Assembly: GCA_025677815.1 (NCBI GenBank)
Contig: JAIXMP010000007.1
Coordinates: 1,426,001-1,490,000, forward strand
Direction of reading: 5' to 3'
DNA length: 64,000 nt
Source: Phascolomyces articulosus
Lineage: Eukaryota; Mucoromycota; Mucoromycetes; Mucorales; Lichtheimiaceae
Under the pieces are notes generated by a model. It was not told where the DNA came from, did no database searches, and worked only from the letters and a program-made list of their open reading frames with translations. This document shows positions 12,946 through 23,016 of the stretch, one piece after another (position 1 is the first letter of the stretch; every line of letters starts with the position of its first letter). Both the position numbers and the translations under genes were made by a program.

Positions 12946-13146
12946 TTATTTTTTCACTCTATTAACGTCGTACACACAATTATTTAATGATGATAATTGA
13001 TACGAGGAGGAATATTCCAAAGTTCGCGCATATCCCAGATATTCTGCCCGCATCATAAATAAGAAGAGCCTCCTTAAAAACATTTTTTGTGCATCCTCAT
13101 CTTTACTATAGTAAGCCCCTGTCATATGGAAGTGCATAAGCTGCAT
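12946..13146 (-). pseudogene. Short unassigned ORF fragment
   Basis: A 66-codon minus-strand ORF with protein-like composition (HFHMTGAYYSKDEDAQKMF and RAEYLGYARTLEYSSSYQL). It abuts the decayed region on the other strand and has no identifiable upstream exons. It could be a terminal exon remnant; function unknown. Confidence 0.25.
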
Positions 13147-13975
13147 TGTTGAATACAGTTAAAATATTTTTGTTTATTGTGTCTCCTATGACCTATAACC
13201 TGTTGGGGCGTCTCGATCGAGACGGCTCAAAAAGCAAAGATCTTGTTGGGCTACGAGGAAAAGGTTGAAGTAAGAGAATAAAAGAAACCGTATAGAATAA
13301 GAGAGCTACCATACTTAAGAAATAGAATATAGAAATATATTCCTTGGAGTGTTTGTTGTCAGTACGATGTGGGTAAGAGATAGGTTATAATGAAATATCA
13401 AAGTAGAACAAAGCTTGAAGATAAAATAAAGATAAAAAGATGAATTGAGGGAAGTAAAAGAAAAAACCAATAATTATACATTATGCTCATTGCTCAGGGG
13501 ATCAATCCAAGGAACCAAAGCTACACCAGGGCTGCTGTCATGGTATTGTTGTTGGTTACTGTCTGAGTGTTGGAATGCACCCATTTATGATAGAATTGTG
13601 CAGACTGTTGGCCAAGCTGTCTAAAGATAATCGATTTTGGCTGCTGGTTTTTTTTTTTTTTTTTTTGGTGGTTGGTGGGAGGGGACTGAGGTAGTATATT
13701 GAATAAGTGCGATATAGGATCTTTATATGTTAAGACTGAATTGACTTGCGCCTATAGGCATGTGGTCACTTCCTTGCAGTACTTTGTGGTAAAACTATAT
13801 ATATATATAAAAGCTATATAACATCAGCTGAACCCCCCCCCTATGTAAAAGAAATAAAAAGGAAGATAGAAAGATATAATAATTATGTGAGGGAGGAGTG
13901 GAAAAAATTAAAATAACTTGAGTTGGATGTGATGAGAGTTGGGATGGTAGTGGTGGTTCTTCATCTTCTTCGTAG
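13147..13975. other. Unassigned region between remnants
   Basis: No gene seen. It holds a self-complementary GTCTCGATCGAGAC at about 13213, a T18 run near 13650 and a C9 run near 13838. The segment starting TGTTGGGG at about 13202 looks superficially like an LTR start, but no partner LTR or target duplication was found. Confidence 0.3.
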
Positions 13976-14460
13976 TCATTTTCGGAGTGACTTAATCTGT
14001 CGATTTCCCAGAGGACATGGATTAGAACAAACCAGCAGTTTATCCATTTCCCACGAGATAAACCAATTTTCTGAACGTGGAAAGTAGTTTATGACATAGT
14101 CGAGTGGTTGCATTAGGATCTTTATAATGATGGATAGGCAAGTTGATTCGACGGTGAGCGTGGAGAAAAAGTAGAGCATGTTCTTTATTTACGGGGCAGT
14201 CTCCATATTTGATACATGGCTTTGGTCAACCATCTGGGAACCAGCCTATACGCCACCTTATACAACGACTGCGCTCCTTCCTTGTCTTTGGAACTCACAG
14301 GATTGTATCCAATACTAATTCTGGGCGGTAGAGACCAGAGGCCAAGTAAACCATTTGGGTTATCGTTAGCTGAAAGTTCAAGACGTTGGTGTAGTAATAA
14401 TTTTTTGGTTATTGCATTGTTGAGTACTATGCATATATTTTTCTTAGAGAAATAGTGTTG
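13976..14460 (-). pseudogene. Decayed coding remnant (possible transposon ORF tail)
   Basis: On minus, the segment about 14200-14420 reads LLGLWSLPPRISIGYNPV, KDKEGAQSLYKVAYRLVP and WLTKAMYQIW. After a frame change, 14030-14190 reads EHALLFLHAHRRINLPIHH and PNATTRLCHKLLSTFRKLVY. The arrangement (short, with frame shifts and several stops) suggests the 3' end of a dead reverse-transcriptase-type ORF, but no catalytic motif is present, so this is only a suggestion. Confidence 0.25.
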
Positions 14461-14735
14461 GATGCCTGTAGTTTATTGAGCGTTTACAAGCTATTGTAAC
14501 TAAGTTATAGTACAACATGAAGAGCAGTATTTAATTGGCTTCATGAACTACTTATTTATTTTAGTACGCATCCACAAAAACAGTAATGATAATATATCTA
14601 TAGTATATACCATTGTGCTTGGTTATTGTGACAACTCGTTATCAATATTTTAACCAAGGATTAATTTAATTACAAACGAAGCCGCTGGATAAATTCATTC
14701 ACTTTTTTTTAACCCAATACCTCTTTAACATAATA

Positions 14736-16714
14736 ATGGACGTTGATGACTCGATTGAATCAACCATTGCAAACTGCTTTTCTCATTACAAAAATTCAGT
14801 ATTTAAAATTGGTCTTGAAGAGGCACATGTGAGTTTTATATTTCTGGTTTTTTTTTAGCTAAGAAAATGACATACCCCAAGATTTATATTTGAGATTGAT
14901 CAATCAAATAAATAAAGGCACAATACGCGACATTATATCAAGATTTAAATGAACATCGATGGAAACTGTAAGTATAAATATTTATATATTGATATATTAA
15001 CTTTTGCTTTTATTTTTGCTAATATGATATTTGGGGAAACAAAAAAAAAGCGAGTTACTGCGTGAGTTTTATTATATTCAATTTACAGTTGCCAAGTGTC
15101 GAAATCAAGATCAAGCAGGACGACAAATACGAAATGGTGTCAATTTACTAACTAATAATGAATGGATACATGAGCACGCAACACATATTGTTTCCATGTT
15201 GGATTGGTTTGATAATTTGGAACAAGAAGATCGATTTAATCAGAGACAAGGAACTCTTCAAGTAATTAAAGACTATCCTTCATCCATTTTTTTTGTCTGA
15301 ATATTGTATATATATAAACAGCAGCTCTTTCTCTTAATCTTTTTTTAGGATGTGGTGGAGGGATTTGTTTACCTTACAACCCGGTGCGAATTAATAAAAT
15401 GCGTTATACAAAATGATCCTATAAGTGTTCCTGAGGTAATCAAGATGACATGTATCTCAGTACAGTTTTTCTTGGTATGTTACTGTTACTGATGGAAACC
15501 TTCTGAAAACTATTTTAGATGTTGAATCGTCTTTTATTAAGCGCTGGTCGCTTAATATCAAAACGTCAACTTCATATAAGGTAAAGAAAAAATGATAACG
15601 CTCCTCCATATATTTTACTATTAGAATGGGTTAAGTACCTATATATAAATAAAAATATTATAACATTTGATGATTTTATTATAGTGAAATGTTATACACT
15701 GTGATCGAGGAAGATCCTCAATATGCAACTTGGATACGATATCAGTTATTGGAACGAGAATTACTTCCTGAACTGATTGTTCGTATTACCGTAACATTCT
15801 GTACTGATGAGGTAATTGCATAAAAAGCATTTCATATTTATTTATCACGTTTTTTTTTACTAAATATATATTCTTCCCTCTTTAAACCACCATCGATAAA
15901 TAAATAACAGATTGTATTTTTAAATGGTGTCTTTTGTGATTTACCCTCATGGTTTATGGTTCAATCTGCCAACAGTATTTCCCATTTTATGAAAGTCAAA
16001 GGGCGAATATTTGGTGAAATTGAACGATCTATGGTAATTGAAGTATATCTTAGCATTTATAGATGCTATGTACACTGAAATTAGTTTCTCTTTCGCATTC
16101 TTTTATGCATATAGATTGAAGATGATACAGTACAATTAGCAATGGCCATTCGTGCACTAGCAGGATTAGTTGGATATCTAGGAATTAAATTAAATGACGT
16201 GGAAATTGGTAAATGTCTTGAATTGTTACAAACATCAAAAACGGAACGTATCGTTAAGTTATTACTTAGTTTGATGTTGCTTTCATCGGAATATGCTATT
16301 CGATCACAGGTAAGAAAAAAAACAACACAAACAAATAAACAAATAAATAAAAACAAGAGAGAAGTGGCGGTGTAAGTCGTGTGTGAAAATCAATGCTAAT
16401 CAGAATTGTTGTATACCATATATATAGCGAACATTAGCAGGTGTTCTCTCTCAGTTATTACAAACGGGTGTATCCGAAATGCCTATGCTTTTAATGGTAT
16501 ATTTTCAAACAGATCAATTTGGGCAAATTGAAACGATGGCAAGATCTATTCTTGATATGAATGTGGCTATTCGTAAGTTTTTTTTTCTTTTATAAACAAA
16601 ACAATTGAAAAAGAATAGCTTGAATTGATTTTCATTTTATGTTTATTTGTGTTTTTAGCCAAACTTGCATTATTCGAAATGCAAAAATTATTCAGGTCAA
16701 TTGATACAAACTAA
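14736..16714 (+). CDS. INTS2: Integrator complex subunit 2-like protein, short form
   Basis: Integrator is a nuclear complex that cleaves nascent snRNA and attenuates RNA polymerase II; INTS2 is a scaffold subunit. Ten exons (14736-14828, 14918-14967, 15051-15261, 15349-15435, 15519-15580, 15685-15811, 15911-16033, 16115-16309, 16428-16572, 16659-16714) give 382 aa with consistent phases. Recognisable segments parallel the middle of animal INTS2: LPELIVRITVTF; VFLNGVFCDLPSWF; a helix pair around LVGYLGIKLNDVEIGKCL; then MPMLLMVYFQTDQFGQIETM (animal MLLLVAMYFHSNQLSAIIDL) and an IPKLALFEMQKLF end. The protein stops there, whereas the human protein is about 1,200 aa and continues. Either fungal INTS2 is short or the C-terminal half has been lost here. 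Assignment is from remembered alignments. Confidence 0.75.
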
Positions 16715-16847
16715 AATAAAAAGTAGCCAAATGATACTATTTGAAATTTTTTTCCTCTAAATAATAATAGTAGTGGAACTAGACAATAAAAAATAATTAT
16801 CTTCTGGAAAGGCTCTTTTCAATTTCTGCTTTTTTTTTAATATAACC

Positions 16848-17339
16848 ATGCTGGATGGAATTCAAACATTTACATACCCTGATGTGACACCAGCAAAACT
16901 ATCACTAAAAAGGAACAACAGTTTACCACCCCCATTAGAAATGTTATCGAATGGGGATTTATCATCAACATCATATTTTGTTTCTTTATCAAAGAATAAT
17001 AATAAAATTATTAACGGGGCTGATCCAAGGATGATGCCACCACCACCGCGTATAGCTATTGTTCGAAACAATAAATTGATGGGTCGATCCGTAGCCGTCA
17101 ATGCTGCGACATCGTCCACAGTTCGTTCCCGTTCGTTATGGAACACGACAACAACACAAGATCGCATCCCGTGCCCACCACCGACGCCTCCTGATTCGGT
17201 AGCGTCATCTGAAAACAACATAGCATGTGAATCGTCACCAAAGCAACGGAATTCTTTACCACTTTATCCATTGCCGGTATTTAAAAACACATATCAAAAA
17301 ACAATAAGCCCGATATTACAACGACAAATACGTCTTTGA
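16848..17339 (+). CDS. Ser/Pro-rich protein of unknown function
   Basis: A 163-codon ORF beginning 133 bp after the INTS2-like stop on the same strand. It is basic, low complexity and rich in Ser, Pro and Asn. KRNNSLPPP matches an R-x-x-S-x-P type 14-3-3 binding consensus, and KQRNSLPLYP is similar. No domain recognised. The frame continues protein-like past the stop (see findings), so the 3' end of the model is uncertain. It could also be an exon of a larger gene. Confidence 0.5.
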   Translation: MLDGIQTFTYPDVTPAKLSLKRNNSLPPPLEMLSNGDLSSTSYFVSLSKNNNKIINGADPRMMPPPPRIAIVRNNKLMGRSVAVNAATSSTVRSRSLWNTTTTQDRIPCPPPTPPDSVASSENNIACESSPKQRNSLPLYPLPVFKNTYQKTISPILQRQIRL

Positions 17340-17900
17340 AAAAACAGTAGTTCCACCAGACCACCTTCATCAATAAAATCACCATTATCTATCTCATTAT
17401 CTTCTTCATCAAATATCATAGGTAAACTTTTTCCTATGTATTCTAGATGTGTTTATGAATTACATAGTTAAATACTATAGTACCTCATCATTAAACTGCT
17501 TTATAGCAGTACAAAATAATACAATCATAATAATAGTAACAACAATAATATTTATGTGATGGTGGCGGCGTCCTTTTTAATACTTTCTATAAATTCTATA
17601 TAAATATCATAAAACGATTTGTTTACTGGGAGAAACCTTTTCAATCATTTACTTGTCTTGTTATTTCCCTTGTCATCCCTACCATGATTATGGAAAACAA
17701 GAACCCAATGTCATCCACGATGATTTATAATGGATTAAGCATGATAGGGTTTAATCTTTTGACATTTGCAGTATGTCAAAATATCGTTGGAAATGAAATT
17801 CTAACAACTGAGTTGTTCTGATATGTGTAACAAAAATAATGGATATATATGAAATCTCACATGTTGTTTCTATTTTTTAATATAATAAATAACAATATAC
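17340..17900. other. Left flank of the palindromic element
   Basis: The first 90 bp are Ser-codon-rich in frame with the preceding ORF and end at a GT. The rest is AT-rich with no gene seen. The palindrome begins at 17901. Confidence 0.3.
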
Positions 17901-18310
17901 ATATACAGGATTTTCAATAATGGTTGGCGCACCTTGCTTTTCATCTTGGCGTTACACGAATTTCCATTTGGCTGGTTTGGGGGTATTTGACTTGGCGCGT
18001 GATGAAAATTAGAATGACATTTGTTTTTTTTTCATTTTGGCACTAGTAGAACTTCAATCTGCAGAGTAGAATTTCAGTTTGGCATTGCATGAATTATACT
18101 TTGGCACATTGGAATCCAATGTATTTTCTTCAGACTCAATTACTTTCTTGATATACAGGTATTTCCTAATGATTGGCGGCTTGTGTTTTTTTCACTTTGG
18201 AAGTCTTTTGTTTGGTGATGTGATTCTTCGTGATTAGCAGGAGGTGTGAATTAGGATGGCCGTACAATTCAGATGTTGGCAGAATTACAAAATTCAAATT
18301 GGCGGTTGGG
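17901..18310 (+). repeat. Subterminal TTGGC motif cluster with internal copy of the terminus
   Basis: TTGGC occurs, all in one orientation, at about 17924, 17945, 17969, 17992, 18038, 18079, 18101, 18173, 18276 and 18299. At 18151 the sequence ATATACAGG followed by TATTTCCTAATGATTGGCG closely repeats the outer terminus at 17901. The same array is mirrored at about 22599-23008 in the right arm. Confidence 0.75.
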
Positions 18311-18956
18311 AGCCGTAATTTTAATTTCTTTATGTATATTTTAACTTAACAGACGATAGTTTCTTTTTACTTTTACACTGAAGCTTTATGATTTATTAAA
18401 AAAAAAACACCATATTCAAATGTGAAAGAAAAAATGCAGCATTTCCTCTTCATCGCTACAGTCGGGAACAAACGAAAAAGAGTTCTAATAGTATGACACT
18501 TCCCAAGTTGTCCTGATCCTTCTATCTGTGTTTATTCGACAACATCAAAACGTGCCTTGATAATTTGATGCGGACCGTTAGTTCCTACGCATCGAAAAAA
18601 AGTCTGCTTTTTAACTTCACTGTAAAGAATACTCTCTTACAGTCAAGTGGATAACCATCTAGCTTTTGACAAAATATCAAAAAAAAAAGGACAGAAAAAA
18701 ATGTGTCTTAACAGGATAGACGAAATACACACATTTACTTTATCCATTGATCAACTTATCAACACCTGTATGTAGAATCCAAAAGAGTTAGACAAGTTGT
18801 GTGTACCACCCAAAAATATCAGATGAATTTAAACTATTGAGGATATCCGCACTCTATCAGTCCTATTCCTCTCGAAGCCTTCTTGGTCGTGACCAATCTA
18901 CACACAGTGAACTGAGCATAATATACGGTAAGAAAGTTGCCAATATAAGAACCACA

Positions 18957-18990
<34 letters not shown>
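18957..18990. repeat. CA dinucleotide microsatellite
   Basis: A CA run of about 34 bp in the left arm, mirrored as TG at about 21919-21952 in the right arm. It explains the alternating His/Thr and Cys/Val reading frames here. Confidence 0.9.
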
Positions 18991-18996
<6 letters not shown>

Positions 18997-19220
18997 CGTT
19001 TTCTTACCTTAATGTTCATAATCATGTTAACAACAGAGCGACGTATGTGTGTTTTTATCACTCGTATTTCCTGTATAACCACTTTACTGAATGTTGTGGA
19101 AGAAAAGTTTTTTTTTAATGCTTTTTTTTTGGGGGGGGGGACCGCCAAACTGCGCAGTACTTTTTGATTTATGCAGCTATACCTTCAACTTTAATAACCC
19201 CAACTATAATAACCAAAGCA

Positions 19221-19864
19221 ATGTCAAAAAGAAAACCATTCGAATTGTTGGAAAATGTTCAAGTTGGAAACCATGTTAAAAGTAAGTTTGATAGATTAGC
19301 AAAATTCAAGTAATACAGGAACTTACTCTTTTTCATATTGTTCCTGATAGAAATCAAAATAGGACCCACGGTAGGATCACTTTTATTCAAGGTAGAACAG
19401 ATTCTTAGACGAAACACATAAGAAATGAATTTCACGAATCTTTCTTTTTCTTTTTTTCTTCTTCTTAGTTGCCTTACGAATCGCTGCATCTCAATTATGA
19501 AAAACTTGAGCCATATGAACTTGTTGCTCTTGTCGATTCTTTTGTTGACTTGAAAATGTCGGTTGCTGGAATGAAGCACTGGAAGCGCGTCTACGAAGGA
19601 AGTCATTTAAACAATCATCGGCCCAGTGGAAGATATAACAATTACTTCAACTGTCTTTATAAAGAGATATCAAGACTTTGTGACATGTGTTTTATCAAGT
19701 GTCCCCGAGCTGGTTCCAAGTCTGCACTATATACCAAGCACGTCGCATTGGATCCTCCCATGAAGTTTTGCGTTCAGTGTCGTGCCGTTTTCTATACAAA
19801 AAACCCAGAACCAATTCCACTCGGCTTTTCTTCATTAAATATAATACAGAAGCGAGCCCAATAA
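19221..19864 (+). CDS. Left-arm spliced ORF, F-box-like with two CxxC pairs
   Basis: Exons 19221-19281, 19351-19391 and 19469-19864 join in phase (GT/AG) to 165 codons. It starts MSKRKPFELLENVQVG and continues LPYESLHLNYEKLEPYELVA ... MKHWKRVYEGSHL, which resembles an F-box helix pattern. It then has two cysteine pairs, CDMC and CVQC, about 31 residues apart, a likely zinc site. After the TAA the same frame stays protein-like for about 60 codons, interrupted by one TGA. The ORF may therefore be the intact front of a decayed longer protein. Family not firmly recognised; it could be a captured host gene or an element-encoded protein. Confidence 0.5.
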
Positions 19865-20124
19865 GTGTCCAAGCTTAATGAAACCATCACGTATATCATC
19901 TCTGAATCAGTAGAGAAGAACAGTGTCTCACCAGGACGCAAGACTATATTGTACAATTGTGAAGTACTGTTAAAAGAAGCATGAATCAAGCACGGTGGTG
20001 ATGTTGGAATTTACATTATTAGCAGTGAATTTGAAAAACTACAATGGTAAAATGATACCAGTAATACGTAATAAGTCAAGAAAAGAAAAATATTTCTAAC
20101 TTGATGTTAAATATCATAATACGG

Positions 20125-20139
20125 CATCATCACCATCAC

Positions 20140-20216
<77 letters not shown>

Positions 20217-20220
20217 CCAT
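20125..20220. repeat. CAT trinucleotide microsatellite (left arm)
   Basis: About 30 CAT triplets with a few CAC interruptions. It generates the poly-His and poly-Asp reading frames, which are not real genes. Confidence 0.92.
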
Positions 20221-20305
20221 CAACAACAACAACGACAACAACATCCAAAAAAAATACCATATGATATACCACAATGTATACAAAAAAAATGACTATCAGC
20301 AACAT

Positions 20306-20493
20306 AAGCTTTATGTCTTAATCTCGATTTCTCAGTCACTACAAATGATCTAACGGAAGAATTCAAAATGTTCGGCCCTATTACCTATGTCAATATAATT
20401 ATGGACAAAAATACCGGTCGATCAAAAGGCTTTGGATCTGTTGGATATAGTAACAAAGAATCAGCCACCAATGTAATAATCAATATGGATGGT
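20306..20493 (+). pseudogene. Truncated, frameshifted RNA recognition motif at the palindrome centre
   Basis: Reads KLYV, then after a one-base frame change NLDFSVTTNDLTEEFKMFG, PITYVNIIMDKNTGRSKGFG and SVGYSNKESATNVIINMDGH. This is the order of RNP2 (LYV-NLDFSV), the loop and RNP1 (KGFGSVGY) of a PABP-type RRM. The frameshift lies just after GTC at about 20317. The RRM runs through the left arm and the unique 90 bp centre and is cut by the start of the right arm. It is probably a captured host gene fragment. Confidence 0.75.
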
Positions 20494-20672
20494 CATAATT
20501 ATATTGACATAGGTAATAGGGCCGAACATTTTGAATTCTTCCGTTAGATCATTTGTAGTGACTGAGAAATCGAGATTAAGACATAAAGCTTATGTTGCTG
20601 ATAGTCATTTTTTTTGTATACATTGTGGTATATCATATGGTATTTTTTTTGGATGTTGTTGTCGTTGTTGTT

Positions 20673-20689
20673 GTTGATGGTGATGATGG

Positions 20690-20769
<80 letters not shown>

Positions 20770-20785
20770 GTGATGGTGATGATGC
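20673..20785. repeat. CAT trinucleotide microsatellite (right arm, expanded)
   Basis: The same tract in inverse orientation with four more triplets and extra CAC units. It is the only length difference found between the arms. Confidence 0.9.
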
Positions 20786-21044
20786 CGTATTATGATATTT
20801 AACATCAAGTTAGAAATATTTTTCTTTTCTTGACTTATTACGTATTACTGGTATCATTTTACCATTGTAGTTTTTCAAATTCACTGCTAATAATGTAAAT
20901 TCCAACATCACCACCGTGCTTGATTCATGCTTCTTTTAACAGTACTTCACAATTGTACAATATAGTCTTGCGTCCTGGTGAGACACTGTTCTTCTCTACT
21001 GATTCAGAGATGATATACGTGATGGTTTCATTAAGCTTGGACAC

Positions 21045-21688
21045 TTATTGGGCTCGCTTCTGTATTATATTTAATGAAGAAAAGCCGAGTGGAATTGGTT
21101 CTGGGTTTTTTGTATAGAAAACGGCACGACACTGAACGCAAAACTTCATGGGAGGATCCAATGCGACGTGCTTGGTATATAGTGCAGACTTGGAACCAGC
21201 TCGGGGACACTTGATAAAACACATGTCACAAAGTCTTGATATCTCTTTATAAAGACAGTTGAAGTAATTGTTATATCTTCCACTGGGCCGATGATTGTTT
21301 AAATGACTTCCTTCGTAGACGCGCTTCCAGTGCTTCATTCCAGCAACCGACATTTTCAAGTCAACAAAAGAATCGACAAGAGCAACAAGTTCATATGGCT
21401 CAAGTTTTTCATAATTGAGATGCAGCGATTCGTAAGGCAACTAAGAAGAAGAAAAAAAGAAAAAGAAAGATTCGTGAAATTCATTTCTTATGTGTTTCGT
21501 CTAAGAATCTGTTCTACCTTGAATAAAAGTGATCCTACCGTGGGTCCTATTTTGATTTCTATCAGGAACAATATGAAAAAGAGTAAGTTCCTGTATTACT
21601 TGAATTTTGCTAATCTATCAAACTTACTTTTAACATGGTTTCCAACTTGAACATTTTCCAACAATTCGAATGGTTTTCTTTTTGACAT
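21045..21688 (-). CDS. Right-arm mirror copy of the F-box-like ORF
   Basis: Inverted copy of the left-arm gene, with the same 165-codon product and exons 21628-21688, 21518-21558 and 21045-21440 on minus. The two copies are identical at protein level and are convergently oriented toward the palindrome centre. Read-through transcription of either would produce a self-complementary RNA. Confidence 0.5.
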
Positions 21689-21912
21689 TGCTTTGGTTAT
21701 TATAGTTGGGGTTATTAAAGTTGAAGGTATAGCTGCATAAATCAAAAAGTACTGCGCAGTTTGGCGGTCCCCCCCCCCAAAAAAAAAGCATTAAAAAAAA
21801 ACTTTTCTTCCACAACATTCAGTAAAGTGGTTATACAGGAAATACGAGTGATAAAAACACACATACGTCGCTCTGTTGTTAACATGATTATGAACATTAA
21901 GGTAAGAAAACG

Positions 21913-21952
<40 letters not shown>

Positions 21953-23016
21953 TGTGGTTCTTATATTGGCAACTTTCTTACCGTATATTATGCTCAGTTC
22001 ACTGTGTGTAGATTGGTCACGACCAAGAAGGCTTCGAGAGGAATAGGACTGATAGAGTGCGGATATCCTCAATAGTTTAAATTCATCTGATATTTTTGGG
22101 TGGTACACACAACTTGTCTAACTCTTTTGGATTCTACATACAGGTGTTGATAAGTTGATCAATGGATAAAGTAAATGTGTGTATTTCGTCTATCCTGTTA
22201 AGACACATTTTTTTCTGTCCTTTTTTTTTTGATATTTTGTCAAAAGCTAGATGGTTATCCACTTGACTGTAAGAGAGTATTCTTTACAGTGAAGTTAAAA
22301 AGCAGACTTTTTTTCGATGCGTAGGAACTAACGGTCCGCATCAAATTATCAAGGCACGTTTTGATGTTGTCGAATAAACACAGATAGAAGGATCAGGACA
22401 ACTTGGGAAGTGTCATACTATTAGAACTCTTTTTCGTTTGTTCCCGACTGTAGCGATGAAGAGGAAATGCTGCATTTTTTCTTTCACATTTGAATATGGT
22501 GTTTTTTTTTTAATAAATCATAAAGCTTCAGTGTAAAAGTAAAAAGAAACTATCGTCTGTTAAGTTAAAATATACATAAAGAAATTAAAATTACGGCTCC
22601 CAACCGCCAATTTGAATTTTGTAATTCTGCCAACATCTGAATTGTACGGCCATCCTAATTCACACCTCCTGCTAATCACGAAGAATCACATCACCAAACA
22701 AAAGACTTCCAAAGTGAAAAAAACACAAGCCGCCAATCATTAGGAAATACCTGTATATCAAGAAAGTAATTGAGTCTGAAGAAAATACATTGGATTCCAA
22801 TGTGCCAAAGTATAATTCATGCAATGCCAAACTGAAATTCTACTCTGCAGATTGAAGTTCTACTAGTGCCAAAATGAAAAAAAAACAAATGTCATTCTAA
22901 TTTTCATCACGCGCCAAGTCAAATACCCCCAAACCAGCCAAATGGAAATTCGTGTAACGCCAAGATGAAAAGCAAGGTGCGCCAACCATTATTGAAAATC
23001 CTGTATATTTTCTAGA

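Larger units (their letters stand above)
17901..20403 (+). repeat. Left arm of palindrome
   Basis: Inverted-repeat arm of 2,503 bp. It is the reverse complement of 20494-23008 except for the CAT microsatellite. Outer edge ATATACAGG; inner edge ...ATAATTATG. Confidence 0.92.
17901..23008. mobile_element. 5.1 kb palindromic (fold-back) element
   Basis: Two inverted arms, 17901-20403 (2,503 bp) and 20494-23008 (2,515 bp), flank a 90 bp unique centre. ORFs and sequence mirror exactly: positions outside the CAT tract sum to 40,909 and those inside to 40,897. The 12 bp difference is four extra triplets in the right microsatellite. Both ends start ATATACAGGATTTTC and abut non-homologous flanks. CAGG...CCTG flanked by TA is compatible with a TIR transposon and a TA target duplication. 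At least nine TTGGC motifs in one orientation sit in the outer 410 bp of each arm, resembling transposase-binding subterminal repeats. Each arm carries one spliced ORF; no transposase was recognised, so the element would be non-autonomous or of an unknown type. A collapsed or chimeric assembly is a possible alternative. Confidence 0.8.
20494..23008 (-). repeat. Right arm of palindrome
   Basis: Inverted-repeat arm of 2,515 bp. It is 12 bp longer than the left arm, and the excess lies in the ATG/CAT triplet run (about 20673-20785), which also carries extra CAC interruptions. Confidence 0.92.

Noticed and set aside
13202..13530. Possible solo LTR starting TGTTGGGG
   Set aside because: No matching second LTR, no CA end with target duplication and no primer-binding site were found.
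18801..19118. 105-codon ORF with a His/Thr alternating tail in the left arm
   Set aside because: The tail is the CA microsatellite and the front lacks recognisable features; the spliced ORF at 19221 is better supported.
20101..20808. Poly-His and poly-Asp/Met ORFs on both strands
   Set aside because: They are readings of the CAT trinucleotide microsatellite; no splice sites or conserved flanks support a protein.
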